In this document: positions 11,641 through 25,100 of the stretch, in pieces
Layout of the letters: every line of letters begins with the position of its first letter
How positions within the stretch are numbered: position 1 is the first letter of the stretch
NCBI GenBank assembly: GCA_905182995.1
Contig: CAJJDP010000094.1
Location: forward strand, 350,119 to 414,118
Length of the DNA: 64,000 nt
Direction: 5' to 3'
From: Paramecium octaurelia
Lineage: Eukaryota > Ciliophora > Oligohymenophorea > Peniculida > Parameciidae
The notes under the pieces: generated by a model
What the model saw: only the letters and a program-made list of their open reading frames with translations
What the model was told of the DNA's origin: nothing
Databases searched by the model: none
Translations under genes and position numbers: made by a program

Positions 11641-12888
11641 GTTTTAATATTAATTATATTAATATAAAAACTTAAGTGATAAATTCTTTTGCTTTTTTCA
11701 AATTTCTAGATATGTATTTATTTTAAATACAAATTTGGAATTGTAATATATACATAGAGATAATGTATATTGTATTGAGGTTTCGCATTTTAATTGATAA
11801 AAGAAAAAGTGGACAAACTAAAATATTGTTTGATAATGAATATTATATAATAATATTTCTCAATTGAATAAAGTTACCATTCCACTTTCTTGTTAATTCG
11901 TATCCAATGCACTACACTCTTCTTCACACTATTTGTAAAGCTCAATTAAAAAGCAATGTAATTAAAAAACGACATTAGATACCTCAAAAACAATCAACTC
12001 CACCAGGGCTAAGATAAAACCTATCCAAAATAAAAAACTATTAGAATTTGGGTTATTTGTTTGATAAAATAAGCCATAGGTAGCAATTAGTATATATCCA
12101 ATTATTCCTATTAGATTAATTAACAAAATATAATTTAAATAATCATACCATTATGTTTTCATCTTTGCATTATATTCCCTTTCATATCTATCCAAATTTG
12201 GTTAAATAGCGTCATCAAAATATTTTTCTAAAGTTTATTCATATTGCTATCTATATTTTTATTAGTATATTTCTTTTATTTATTCTGAAGGATCAACAGG
12301 TTTCTAAATTCTTTTTTTTAACATGTTCAAGGTTTTAGACCATGCAATTCCACTTGAATGCAATGTTGGCAATCTCAATTTTAATTCCAACCATACTTTG
12401 CTATACAATTTATCAAAAATTATTAAAAATATAACACACTTCTAGAGCAAATAATAACTGACCACACTCAAACTATAAAATCTATAATATATTTGCAGAT
12501 TGCATGCAAATATAAGAATAGAATATAAAATCATCATTAATATAGTTGTAACTACAAATCTAACAAAGCTTGGTTTAATGAAATTCCATCCAGATGATTC
12601 TTTTTTATTTAATCTGCTAAGAATTAAGACTGTGAAACCCACTAATCCTTAAGTTATAGATTCAGTTATAATCCAAAAAACAATTGAAGTAATCATATAT
12701 GGCCTTTGTTGAATTGGTGAAAAATAAAGGCAATTACATTCATCTCGGTTATAATTAAAGCTTCTCCAGTTATTTAAACTAGTAGAATTTTTACATGTCA
12801 GATTTCCTTAATTATAAATGTCAATAAAACAAGAGATTTCAGACTAATTCATCACATTGGAGTAAAGGATTGTACCTTTAAATAGCAA
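11465..12888. repeat. Right copy of the 1424-bp direct repeat (assembly overlap)
   Basis: This copy is the same as 10040-11463 by reading. It continues into unique sequence that completes the membrane-protein gene. Merging the copies restores one Gln-rich gene and one membrane-protein gene with a short spacer. Confidence 0.9.
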
Positions 12889-13541
12889 GAAATCTCTCTA
12901 AAGGATATATTAATTATTACTAAAGCACAAATAATCTCTGCATATAATGAAATACTTATGGTCCACTTGTAGCAATCTAGTTCGAATTATTTCTCATCTG
13001 TGAACTTTTTTTAAGACTGTTCAAAAATATCTTTCATCTTTTATCTAACATAAAACACTACAGAAATGACCATAAATATTCTTAGAATTGAATAGGCATA
13101 ACAAACAGGTAAGAAAACTTCATTTACATTGGATAGTTTTGTGGCAATTTCAGCCTAATATAGCGGATTTGTTATATTTTATTCAAAATCTGAAAAAGTG
13201 AAGAGTCTTGACATCTGCTAAGTAAATTCGCAATACTAATAATTAGTCTTGATATCAAGCCCCCATAATTGGCTTGAATTAGGAGCAGTTTAAGTCAAAA
13301 TTTCGCCAATCGTCAAACAGCTAATATTTTTCATTATAAAAATAACTAAATAAAATATTTATAATTTGATCAATAATTAAATGCATTAGAATGAGAGGGC
13401 TAAATGATTTACTTCATAGGATTCAAAAATTTTATTTGAAGAGAAACATTTAAGAGTGTGCTTCATATAATTAATTTGATCATATATGAGCTTACCATTA
13501 ATCTGATATTCATCCAATTGCAATTTCTAAACATTAAACAT
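11860..13541 (-). CDS. Multi-span membrane protein of unknown function
   Basis: One intron (12844-12875, 32 nt) and a start at 13541 give 549 residues; an in-frame ATG at 13334 would give 480. Hydrophobic segments can be seen at about five to seven places, including FLPVCYAYSILRIFMVISV, YAEIICALVIINI, MITSIVFWIITESITQG, TTILMMILYSILIFAC, ILLINLIGIIGYILIATYG and a last one near FLFWIGFILALVELIVF. Charged loops separate them, with a long basic/Gln-rich loop (about 100 residues) before the last two. I do not recognise a transporter or channel signature. The C-terminal half is duplicated by the assembly at 10435-11463. Confidence 0.7.
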
Positions 13542-14579
13542 TTGATCTTAAATAAATGGATTTACCTGTAAATTCGATCAATTCAATTTATTAACATCTT
13601 TTCTTAAATTCTTCAAACATATATCTATTTCGCAATTAATATATTTGATTTGGTTGAATTATAATAATTTACTTGAAATGATAAATGATTAAACAATCAT
13701 ATCAATCCAAATATTTCTTCCTAAAACATAACATTAGAATCTTTTAAACAGATAGTTACAATTCAGGGAAAATAATCAAATAAATCTTAACAGCTTTTTT
13801 GGCTTAAAAGGAATTATATGAAGAAAATTTTGTAAGCAAAAAATGTTGTTTATGAGGAAAAAAATTAATAAGCAATTTGTGATAAATATGATTTATTCAT
13901 TACATTAATGTAAAGCTTTAAATGAAAAATTATTGAAATAATCATTTATATTATAATTATAAATTTTACGAAAAATTTATTTATATTCTTGCTTAGAAGG
14001 TTCAAAAAGGGAAAATAAAAACTATTACTACTTAAAACAAGAAAAAATACTTTAAACTATAGAAATATTTAATTTAAGTCTCTTGTTAATTATTTAGAAA
14101 TCCAAAAATACATAATCTTTATTTTTCAAAATTGTAATTACTAATATATAAAAATAAAGTTAATCTCTGCTTATAACAATATTAAATTTTGTATTCTTGT
14201 TTATCTTAATAATTATTTTTCATAATTGTAGTTAATATTAGAAAACTTGTATATATATTATTGATTGAAATTAAGAAAAGCAAAATCAACTATCCTTATA
14301 TATCATCCTAACAAATTTTTACAAGATGACCTAAATTATTAAATTATATCTCATTAGCATAGAAATATTTCATGCAAATATACTTTAGATTAAATCTAAA
14401 TTTGGTTTCATCTCATATTATGAAATAAAACGTTAAATTAATACAAAACGATCTTCTTATCCTTTTGCGGTTTATCGTCTTATACTTTTTATATTTAATT
14501 TTATTCAAGATATATTTATAATGAAAAAAGTTCAGGCAACAAAAGAACGAAATTAAAAATTTAATAAAAAATAAAATTT
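13542..14579. other. Long AT-rich intergenic region
   Basis: About 1 kb lies between two minus-strand genes. At 13540-13680 the minus strand has a short coding-like stretch (FEEFKKRCQQIELIEFTG) in a different frame from the downstream gene. It may be an unrecognised upstream exon or a remnant. From about 13850 to 14570 I see only low-complexity A/T sequence. Confidence 0.4.
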
Positions 14580-16280
14580 TCAAATGGTTACTTAGATACC
14601 ATATTTTTTAATTTCTTCAACCTTCTTTTTTGACTTAGCTTAAGTTATGCTAACATTGCCATTCAAATACAACTATTTGCATTCAAAATGCTTTTTAGAT
14701 TTGGCTATATTTAAAATATAATCTAATGCTTTCTCAGTTAATGTGTTGGATTGTAGATGCAATGCTATAACACTTAAATATAATTAACCTCATTACCTAG
14801 ATGTTTCAATAACCGAAAGTAACTTAGCAAAAAGCTCATCAGTTATTTTACACTTGCTCATTTTTAAGACTTTGACCATTTTTTTATTTTTTAGAGCCTC
14901 ATCGATAGCTTAAATCAACTAGTCATTCATTTCTAAGATAGTCTAATTTTTACCTAGAGTAGAGAAATCAATCATTTCAAATTTTTCGAACATTGCTAGG
15001 GTATTAATAATTTTATCATTTAATTTAGGGTCCTTACTAAATTTTTAGACTTTAACCAATTTGGATAATGATTATTTATTTCTGTTGGTGTTGGGTGCAG
15101 AAACTTCTGAAGGTTCAGTTTATAACATTGTTACACTTCTGTCTTTTCTTTAGATTTATCCTGGTGTTAAGGTTTGGCTGAAATAATTAGTTTTACTGAC
15201 ATTATATTGAGGAGAAGCAGGTTATGTAGGTTATTAGGAAATATACATAGATTATGTCAATTTTTCATCCTTTATTTCTGGAAATATTATGTCCGAATCT
15301 GTTAATTTATCATCTTTATCCAATAATAGTTAATCGAGTTGTTTATTTTCTTAAGGAAATTGATTTCTAATGTTTTCGATTGGAACATAGAATTATTAGT
15401 GATCAGCAATTAATTAGACTTGAGAATCGATCTAAGAAAATTAGTATTGTATTTTGTTAATTAATTATGAACCATATTCTTTGCTGTTATTTAATTCTTT
15501 TGCATCCGTTTTAAACTTGTGATTTTGAATTTTCTCAACAACATCATTTAATTGATTGCCTGTATTTGAAAGCCATTTCTCTGCTTGATTTCTGAGTTAA
15601 ATAAATTCTGACTCAATTTTTTTTTGATTATCATCATATTGAATATTGTAATTATTTACAATTCTGGATTTCAATTCTTCTTTTATTATATTTAATTCAT
15701 TAAATAATTCATTAAACTTCATGTCTATAGATTATAATTTTGCTTCCTTTGATTAGAGGAGTTTAGTTTCAAACTCCTTTGCATATTCTTTTTATTCAAT
15801 TTTTGTGCTCATTTCTTTAACAACTTCATACATTGGAGTTATATCATTAATTGTTTATTCCATCTCCTTAATATATGTGTCTATAGACTTATAATTGTGA
15901 AACTTATGATTCCCAAATAAAGCACAATTAACACAAATGTATTCTCCATCTTCTTAACAAACTAATTCTAATGGTTTTGAATGGATAGAACATAATACAC
16001 CTTAATTGTCTTTTTATGGTAATTACTCACATGAATGTGATTGAGACATGTTCTTATTTAGTTGGATCTACTAATGAATATCACTTGAAAATTCGCTAAC
16101 ATCTTCAGTTGATAACCGAGGGATTGAGTCTTCTGGAGTTACATACGTATGGCATCTATGAACATTTCTCTTCTTTTTCAATAAAACAATAATGCTCTGA
16201 TTAATAGGAAAGAATTTGAACTCTCTTTCAACTTGGCATTCAATGCTTTTTTATATGTGATTCAATTTACTTGTCTTCAT
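14580..16280 (-). CDS. B-box zinc-finger, coiled-coil protein with C-terminal LRR-like segment
   Basis: The start at 16280 and one intron (14773-14796, 24 nt, ending AAG) give 558 residues. A B-box type zinc finger lies near residues 90-125 (CSIHSKPLELVC, then YICVNCALFGNHKFHNY), with the usual Cys/His spacing. About 200 residues of coiled coil follow (EFETKLLQSKEAKLQ region), then a Ser/Thr/Gln-rich linker. The C-terminus holds leucine-rich repeat-like units (VKVLKMSKCKITDELFAKL, then SVIALHLQSNTLTEKAL). B-box plus coiled coil recalls TRIM proteins, but no RING is visible upstream, so ligase activity is not supported. An ATG at 16049 is a possible later start, but the frame upstream is open and protein-like. 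Confidence 0.75.
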
Positions 16281-16431
16281 TGCAAACTAACTTCAATTGC
16301 GATTACAAATATTGACTTACGCATGATTAACATATTGAATGGCCACAGGATGGAAGAACGTGAGGACTTTTATCCTGCAAATTAAACTCATGTTAACATT
16401 AACAACATTAAAATTCTTTATCCATATAAAA

Positions 16432-17255
16432 TCAATTTATTCTAAAGAGATTATTTTTGCTGATTGCTATTTTTTCGGCAGGAATTCTCCTTATCTCTTC
16501 CTTTTTGGCACTCATAGATCGGTTCTTACTCTGAGTGACTTTTAGTTTCATCAAATATTATTCTTCTGCCTCTTCTAATTCTGTGACTCTCATTTGCCTT
16601 TCTTGAAACTGCTGTGCTTCCTTTATTATCTTCTATTTATAATTATATGATCCTTCTTATTATTTCTAATATCAAGATACATAATACCAATTGTAATTAA
16701 ATGATTTTGTCTTATTGATGTTGAAGATGGGCCTGTCTGATTTGTTTGTGAGATTTGCAATTAGTCCCATATATTTCATTCCAAGTTTACAATTTTGCTT
16801 GAGACAAATTCGATTTATATTCTTTATTTAAGAAAGAATGAGTTTCAGAATAGATTTATTTCTCTATCAAATACATTTATATCTTACAGTTTTCAACGTT
16901 CTAGCTCCGTTTTATTCTCTCCATTTTTGACAAATTAGCCCTTTGAGAATATTCATGAAGTTTCTTTTATCTAATCTCATCCAGGAATTACTAAACATAT
17001 AAATGAGTTTTAGATGTGTACCTTTCTCATCTAGTCCTCATTCACTCTAGATTTGGTAGAAATAATTGATTATATTTCATTACTTGTTCTAGAAATATTC
17101 CTCTGACAATTAAAATCCTAATGTTGTATATGATTCAGTCGAGACTTCAGCAATCTGATGTTATCATTCTGCTATCGGTTTATTTTCCGAACTTAATTGA
17201 GTTTCATATCCAGTAGCTCTCTCATACTATTGATTTAACGATTACCCTGCATCAT
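16432..17255 (-). CDS. Coiled-coil protein of unknown function
   Basis: The start at 17255 and introns at 16991-17021 (31 nt) and 16666-16687 (22 nt) give 256 residues ending at TGA 16432-16434. The protein is highly charged and helical, with heptad-like stretches throughout (INSMRELLDMKLNQVRKINR, and later KEAQQFQERQMRVTELEEAE). There is no signal peptide, membrane segment or catalytic motif. It is 151 bp downstream of the start of the B-box gene and on the same strand. I do not recognise a family; cytoskeletal or basal-body proteins of this type are common in Paramecium. Confidence 0.65.
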
Positions 17256-17626
17256 TATAGTTTATGTTCTATGATGGAGACTAGGTGGCGCTTGTGGTCA
17301 TATTACCCTAAGAATAAAGGATTCGGTTTAATTTTGGGTTCATTATATAAATATTTATTTTATAAACTCTTTATCTTTCGTTACGATTATCTCTCCCATA
17401 ATTCACCTTTTTTTAATATTTTTAATCAACTTAGCTTAACAAAATAAGAAAATTTGAACATTTTTAAAGGTTTTTTTTATTATTTGTTCATCTTTTCATA
17501 GTCATATTACTATAATATATCAATGAGAATTTGTAATTCTCTTTTACTGTAAAATCTTAAAGAATCAATGCTTTTTATTTTAATAACTATTTTTGGAAAT
17601 ATAAAATATGCTATGCATACTAATAA
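17256..17626. other. AT-rich intergenic region
   Basis: About 370 bp separate the coiled-coil start from the TRIT1-like stop, both on the minus strand. A second reading frame with ATG near 17341 overlaps the coiled-coil gene start but hits TGA. I see nothing else. Confidence 0.4.
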
Positions 17627-18944
17627 TCAATCTATTTTTTATTTCTTCTTTTACAATTAGGATTCTTTCAAAAGATTAATTCTATGATAACGAGACTTAA
17701 AATGCTATTCAATTTCATATGGGCCATTCATCTTTTTATTGCACAATAGGCACTCTTATTTTTTCCAATTGTTTCGTTATTTTAATTTTTAAGTTGCTTT
17801 ATACTTTTCTATCTTCTCAGGAGTTATTATTGGGATATTTTCAATATCCTATGAACTAATTTTAAATTACTCATCCTCTAATTTGCCCTGTTAAAATAAT
17901 TAACAAAATAAATTATATAGTTTTTAAGCTGGAATCACTACTTATTCTTTAAATGTCTAAGTTGATTCAAATTCCAATACAAATAATCTATTTGCTATAA
18001 TATCTATTTTTGAATTGCATAGAATTCTATTTTTGATCCATTATATCTATTTTTTTGTGTATGCCATCGTATCATTAATCAACTTTTCTAATCCTTCCTA
18101 ACGTAACTCTAGAAATTTATCATCAACATTGGGAAATTACAACTGTGATTCTTTATAATATTAATACAATTTTTCAAATTATCTATATCCAATGCTTTAT
18201 AATATTCCACCAACTGCTTTTTGATTGTTACCTAATCTTTCAAATATTCTTAATATTTCTTCTGTCCCTCCTTATTCAAGCATTTCATGTATTCTTTCAG
18301 ATACTTTCTTCTTTAAATCTTCGCTTTTCTTCCATTTAGGCCAAAGTATTAGGAAATTATTACTTCTTAATTTACATTCGTCAGAATGATGATCTATTTA
18401 TTCAGACGGCAATTATCCTGTACTTTAGTAATATTTAATAGAGTTATTAATTCTTCTAAAATCATTTGGATGAAATTTTTCAGCAGCCAAAGGATCAATC
18501 TCTTTTAAATATTCATAAGGTTCCTTGCCATGTAAATTTAATTCGGCTGCTTGTATTATTTACTTCTCTTCATTTTCTTAATTAAATAAAATAGATTCTA
18601 TGTAATAATGTGTCCCTCCTACTAAAACAGGAATTATCCCTCTTGATTATAATTCTTCTATTTTTTGAATTGCCACTAAAACTTTATTAAAAGTTCTTAC
18701 TATTATTCCATTATTTGCGATTAAACCCTTCAGATTCTAAGTCTAGCAAATCAATTCCATGATGTTTTTTTATTGCTTATTCTGCTGCAGTAGCTTTAGC
18801 AGTCATGACATTAGCTTCCTTGTAAATTTACATCGAATCACAAGAGATAATCTCATAATTGTCTATTCCTAAATTCAAAGATAAGTTAGTCTTTCCTGCT
18901 GCTGTAGTACCAATAATATAAACAATCAATCCATTATTATTCAT
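17627..18944 (-). CDS. TRIT1: tRNA dimethylallyltransferase (MiaA/TRIT1 type) with C-terminal zinc finger
   Basis: This enzyme transfers a dimethylallyl group from DMAPP to A37 of tRNAs that read UNN codons. The N-terminus has the P-loop GTTAAGKT (about residues 12-19), CDSMQIY, HHGIDLLD, RGIIPVLVGGTHYYIES and GYRQFEKLY, all in the order found in the family. The C-terminus carries a C2H2 matrin-like finger (CLLCNKKMNGPYEIEQHF), a mark of the eukaryotic TRIT1 branch. The frame is broken once: at the CCC run 18726-18728 (GGG on the coding strand) one extra base is present. Dropping it gives a continuous 438-residue protein through ANNGIIVRTFNKVL. No GT-AG pair explains the break, so a sequence error is most likely and loss of function is second. 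Confidence 0.85.
18726..18728 (-). other. One-base frame break in the TRIT1-like gene
   Basis: The reading frame up to the LDLESEG segment and the frame starting at IANNGIIVRTF are offset by one base at this GGG run. All family motifs continue correctly on both sides. Confidence 0.7.
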
Positions 18945-19109
18945 TTAATTAGAATTTATTAAAAAATAAAGATGTAATTGTATTCAAATTAATCATTATA
19001 AAATACATTAGTAAGGTAAATATTTTGAATATTTTACTAAACTTGAAGAGAAATATCTTACAATTAGTTTGATATTGTATAATTGTATAAATTTTGAGTT
19101 CAAAAATAA

Positions 19110-22100
19110 TCATTCATGAAATTACTCATGATCTTTATTTTAAGCTCTATCTACTTTAGCTGAATTTAGTGATAATATCTTTTCCTCTTATTTTGGAGCT
19201 GGTGGTAGTACTTTAGGATCATAAGGCCATTTTTCTATCATTTCTTAAGGATTCGCCAAATAGCTGCCTTATCCAAACAACAGTTTTAATCCATAGAATT
19301 TTCCCTAAAATATATTGATAATTAGATACATAAAACAGAGGATGAGACTAATCTTTAATTACATTTAAATAGAAACCATTTGGAATGGCATGTCTAACAT
19401 TCAGAATTTATTCTGTTGGTCCCTTGATTCCTAAAATATATGCTCTAGCATTTCCTGGAATATAACCAAAGTAAACAAATGTCCACTAATATGGTATTAG
19501 TTTGAAAGTATGTCTCACTGGTTCAAATGTAGGATCTTTGAGTGTGTAAGTACTAGCAATTATTTCATCAGTTTTAGTAAAAACTGCTAGAGTTCTATCA
19601 CCAATATATCTTTCATCAGATCCTTCATTGTTGGTAGACAACCTAACTAGACCTCTGAATTCATCATTTAATTCAGGAGTTAAAACAGAATTTTGCATCC
19701 AAAATCCATATGAATATTCTACCAAACCAGGTTTGTCATTGAAAGCAAATGAGAATTTATCTTTTTTGTCATTAATGTCATCTTGAAGTGTAGTATCAAT
19801 AATTTAGACAGGCCATTTAAAATCTTCAGCATCGAGAGGTTGAACTGGTAATTTACGATGCAATTTGAGTACCATATCAACTACTTTTTAGCTTTCACTA
19901 ATGAATGATCCCTAACCAAGGAAAATTCTTGGATCAAATAGCCATCCATGAAATCCTCTAAACCCAAATTCCTTGGCTCCCAAAACAAACTTAGCATATC
20001 CTGTTAAAGCTCTATGTTAGACTTATAATTCAATATGTTAAGCCTTTTATTATTCTCTAAACAAGACCATTCCATAGAATTATCCAGTTTTATAAGCTGC
20101 ATAAACATAGGTCCATGCTCCTTCTAATTCTGTGTACGGTAATTTGCCATCAACAGCGTTTGATGGTTTTAATACATCATAAGTACTAAATTCATAGTTC
20201 CCAAGAGTTAAGAAGGCTGTCAAGACTCTATCCCCTAATTCACTCTTATCCTAATCTTCTTTATTAGATGAGAGCCTAAAAATGTTATGTCTATCTTATC
20301 TTTCAGTAAGAGTAGTTGGAAACGATATTAACCATCTTGTCCAAACTCCAATAGAATATTCATCAACAGATTCAACTTCAGTTGTGAAAACTTAAGTTAT
20401 AGCCTTTTCTGTTTCAATTACTCCTTCGTCTTTATAAAACCACATATATTTCTGATTAGTTGCCAATGCTCTGTAATTTGGCAATGTATCCTCATATCCT
20501 CTCTTTTAGACACTTACAAAAGCACCTAACCCATATTAGGCTACCCAATTTTAAAGATCTCCTTAGAATCTTTTAGTGAAAGGATCTTTTGCTACATAGA
20601 TTCCAGTGTAAAATGGTACGTAATGTTAGATTCCCTTAAATATAAATGGTTTATCGTCATCGAATAAATGAAGTAATGCATGTACCTCCTATAAATCTTC
20701 ATTGTAACCCATATAAATATATATCCATGCTTTTTTATTATGACCTAATTCTATCTTTTCCTCCAAGTACTTGGCTTCATTCCAATCTTTCAATCCATTA
20801 ATTGTGTATGTAGATAATTTAATCGAATCTACACAAACAGAAGCATAAAGTGTTCTATCTCCTTGAATTCTTTTGTCATTCAAATGCTCTTTATCATTGT
20901 TAGTAACTCTAAATAATATCTGACAATCGTTAGCATTCTATCCCTTAACTTCAGCTATCTTGAACCATCCACTGATTGAATACTCGCCAACAGATGACCA
21001 AGTATCCCCTCTTAATTCTGTACCACCAACATCATCAGTGACTGTTTCCATTTTGCCAATTAATTCTTATTGTCCATGTTTCTACTTATGTATATAGTCT
21101 ACAGTCAATTACTATTCAAGTGCAAAAGAATTATCTATTGTTTTCTTTACTTCCTCAACCAACCCAAAGAAAGATCCTACCCCAAAATTGACTGCTATTT
21201 TGCTCATTAATCCTTAAAATCCTGGAATATCGGGTTCACCTCCTATATGTAAAATTACAAAGTCTCCTAAAGGCTTATGTAGCAAATCTTAATTTTTAAT
21301 TTGCTAGACCTCTTTACCGTCATACACAAAATAGGAAGCCAATTAGCTAGCCCTCTAATAACCCATGTAGACATAATTCCATTATCCCTCCAATTTAGAA
21401 TAAGCTATAGTTCTTAGTTCATTAGGTGCATCGTCATTCAAATCATAAGTTGAAAATTAATAATGACCTTAAATAATATGAGAAGCTAGGATTCTATCTC
21501 CCATAGCCACCTTTCCTACTTCTATTTATTCATTTGAAGTCAATCTAACTAATTACATTTCTTAAGGTAATCTAAACAACCTTTCCGGCCATGCTTATAA
21601 GAATCTGCACCAAAACCCTACGCTGTATTCTTACATCGATTCAATTGGTTTATCTGGTTCATCAATGAATTTAATTGTTTAAGGCTAACCAAGAACGAGC
21701 TTAGCTGCATTTTCCCAAGTATTTTTTTTCTCTTATGAGAATAATTTAGTAGACATTATGAATACTGGCAATTACAAAAAGTTATCTTTTCTGAAGGAAC
21801 CTTCACCAAAATTCAATGTTAATTATGCAACTCTACTATTGAAATTTTCTAAGATGCCATCCCTTCCTACATACAACCAAAACTTTGAAGTTACGGCATG
21901 AAGAATTGGTTCCAAACCCTTATTTTCATGAGCATCAGCTTTCAAATAATACTGAACTTTTCTTTCTTTCTTCGAATAAGCAAAATAAGCAAAAGTCCAA
22001 ATTTCAAGTTATTATTTTGGAATATTGCATTCGAAAGGAACATTCATAGCTGCATCCTGCAAAGTGTAAGTACTAAATAAGGCAGTTCCAATATGAGATA

Positions 22101-25100
22101 ACATTAATACTTTATCACCAATCTTTGAGGCATCATTTTCAGCTCTATTTGATGAGAGTCTATAAATCACCTAGTTGGGTTTTACTGGTGTTTTGAACCA
22201 TCTGAACCACATTTAAACTGAATATTCTCTAGCTTCTTATTCAATAATTAGTGGATTGTCGATTTTCAGTTTTTGAGCATCTTATTTACCCACAAATATT
22301 TCATAGGTTTTAGGAACTGATAGAATTTCTGGTTTTGGATCCTTATTCTTAATTCTAGCCATGATGCCTGCGGTGTTTTCAATAAATGCTCCAGGTCCTA
22401 AATTGAATCTCACCGTTGTGATCTGTCCATTAAAGTTTGGATAATATTTCCCTGCATGTCCTATTGTTAATTGTAAATAATTTTAGAGTAAGTTGTGCAA
22501 TACATCCATTTATATTCCAGGAGTTACTTCTCCAAAGGAAGTGAAAGCTACTGCATGTCCAAGTGTCTAAGAAATCCTTTTATAACTAAAATACACATAA
22601 GTCCATTCGCTTTCAGATTCCAATCCATAAGGTATATTTCCATTTACATTATTTGAAGCTGGCTAGACATTGTAGGTTGAGAAATGATAAACATTCTTAC
22701 CCATCAAAACTAATAGAACTCTATCTCCTGGTTAATCAAAATCCTTATAATCCTTTTAACTTGTCAATCTGGCCATACCCATCCATTATGGCTATTAGTA
22801 TAAAACTCCCTTATTTGCAAAATGTTAAAATCTGGACCAAAATCCATAGCCATATTCACTGACTCCTTAAAGGTGCAATTTATCATTTTGCTCAAATTAA
22901 ACATGCAAAGGAACTTCTTTTCCATTTGCCGAACATTCAAGCACTTATTCTTCACGGTGAGCTTCTTATCCTGCCTACTACAATTTAATGTGATCAGTTC
23001 CACTAATAAAGCCGAAATGGACTTTGATATTCTCGTCACTTTCAAATCCACCTTCTCTAAAAGATCCTTCTCCAATATTAATCACCCAAGTTTTCATTTA
23101 TCCTTAAAACTTTTCTTTTTCATTCCCGATTATTATGCTGAATACAGCAAGATAAAAATGATTAATGTCTTCCAACAAAAACTTATCATCAGAAAAGGTA
23201 TATTTGATGTAACCAAATGCTTTCTTTAAAGGACTCGAATAACCAAAATAAATATAAGTCCATTAATCCCAATATTCACCAAATTATTATTCCTTATTTA
23301 TTATTTAAGAACAATCTTCACCTTTACAATGATATGTAGAATAAACATATGATAAATCAGATCTACGAATCTTAAGCGTTTCCTCGTTTTTACCATCCAA
23401 ATCAGCCAATCTCTTCTAAGCCATTGTGATAATGTGAGAAACCTTTCCCAATTGTTATAAACCACTCCATTTAACCCACCCAGAGATAGCATACTCAAGA
23501 GATCCTTAAAATTTATCAAATTAAAATGTATTTGTTGGCTCACTCACTGGTGTTCCAATTAATTATTGAGTTTATCTTGAGACTGGATGTATTTAAGCTT
23601 TTTCTGGTAATGTATTTTAAGTATATAATCTCAGGTCATCAGCACTTGACACAAATGCTCCAGGTCCAATTGAACATTATATTTTGGTCATCTAACCATT
23701 AAAGAATGGAGCCTAAGACTTACCAACAACAAATTCAACGTATTCTACTATATAATCGTGGAAAATATCAAAAGAAACTTCCTTAATCTCTCCGTCTACT
23801 CCAAATTGAACATATCCTCTTGCTGTGCCCTTATCTCCAAATCTTTTGTATCCAAAATAGATATAATTCCACCAACCTTCTAATTTTGTAAACTATATTT
23901 CATCCTTAGCACTATATGTATAGAATTCATATGCTTCTTTGCTTAAAGTCACAGCCAAAGTTTGATCCTTAATTGTTTATGGTCTTGTATTTGCTCTTTT
24001 TAATTTTCCATCAACTTATTCGATTAGATATGGTTGTGTACCAAATCTAGCAATGTTGTGAACTGCTCCTCGTTATACTAAATATTTTGGCATTGTACTC
24101 AACCATCTAGTCCACATTCCAAATGAATATTCACTTTAACCATTTATTCTTAATTTTGAGTCGTCATGAATGAGAATCTTGTCTACTAATGCACTTTCAG
24201 CATCATAATAACAATCTCTAACGACATTAGGTTCAGTTGCATCATCTTTATATTATATTGGTTTCATTAATTAAAATACATTCATTGCACCATCTCCATA
24301 GTAAAATTGTTAACCAAAATTAAGTGCTTATCTATATGCTCCTGGCCCTAAGTAAACTCCTACATATCCAATTTTTCCATTAAATGGGGATATTTAATCA
24401 TCTCCTCCTAAAGTGAAAAACAATTTTGTTATCAATTTATGTTGGATTGGATCAAAAGTAATCTCATCAGATTTGCCTGGTCTAATTAAAGCTCCATACA
24501 CTTTCATTTTGTCATTATCATAAGCCATATAACCATAGTGCCATAAGTAGTTAGGGGATTAAACAGCTTTGGAAAGGTATATTGATCCTTTTGCTTTATT
24601 GCCTTCGATTGTATAAGTATTAAAGTAGACTGAGCTCTTTGATCCTCCTCCAAAAATATAATGCATCTCGAGTGATCTATCTCCTAATATTCCTTTTCCT
24701 TAAGATTTCTTTTCGTTAGATCTTAAATTAAAGATTTAGAACATATTTTCACTATCTACCTTCAAATCATCAATCCATCTAAACCATGCTGCAACACTAT
24801 ACTCCTCAATAATCAACTAAGACTCCTAAGGATCTAGAATAACAGAATCGCTTGCAGTGTTTGCATTAAATAATTTTGGAATTGTAATTACTTCTAAATC
24901 TATTAAATTTGTAACTTATTAAGGAACGTTTGAAATAGTTTTAATGATCTCTCTAACTTTAACTTCAGTATCGATAAATGCTGGTGCATCAATATCATAG
25001 AAGATGTTTGCAAATTGTCCATTTAATCCTTCATAAGTCATGTGTTTTCCACCAATCATAAGCTTAAAGTACTAAGGTGGGACATGTCTGCATGTAATTT

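Noticed and set aside
18700-18740. Programmed +1 frameshift in the TRIT1-like gene
   Set aside because: Programmed shifts are known in Euplotes but not established in Paramecium, and no slippery-site context is evident. A homopolymer error is more likely.
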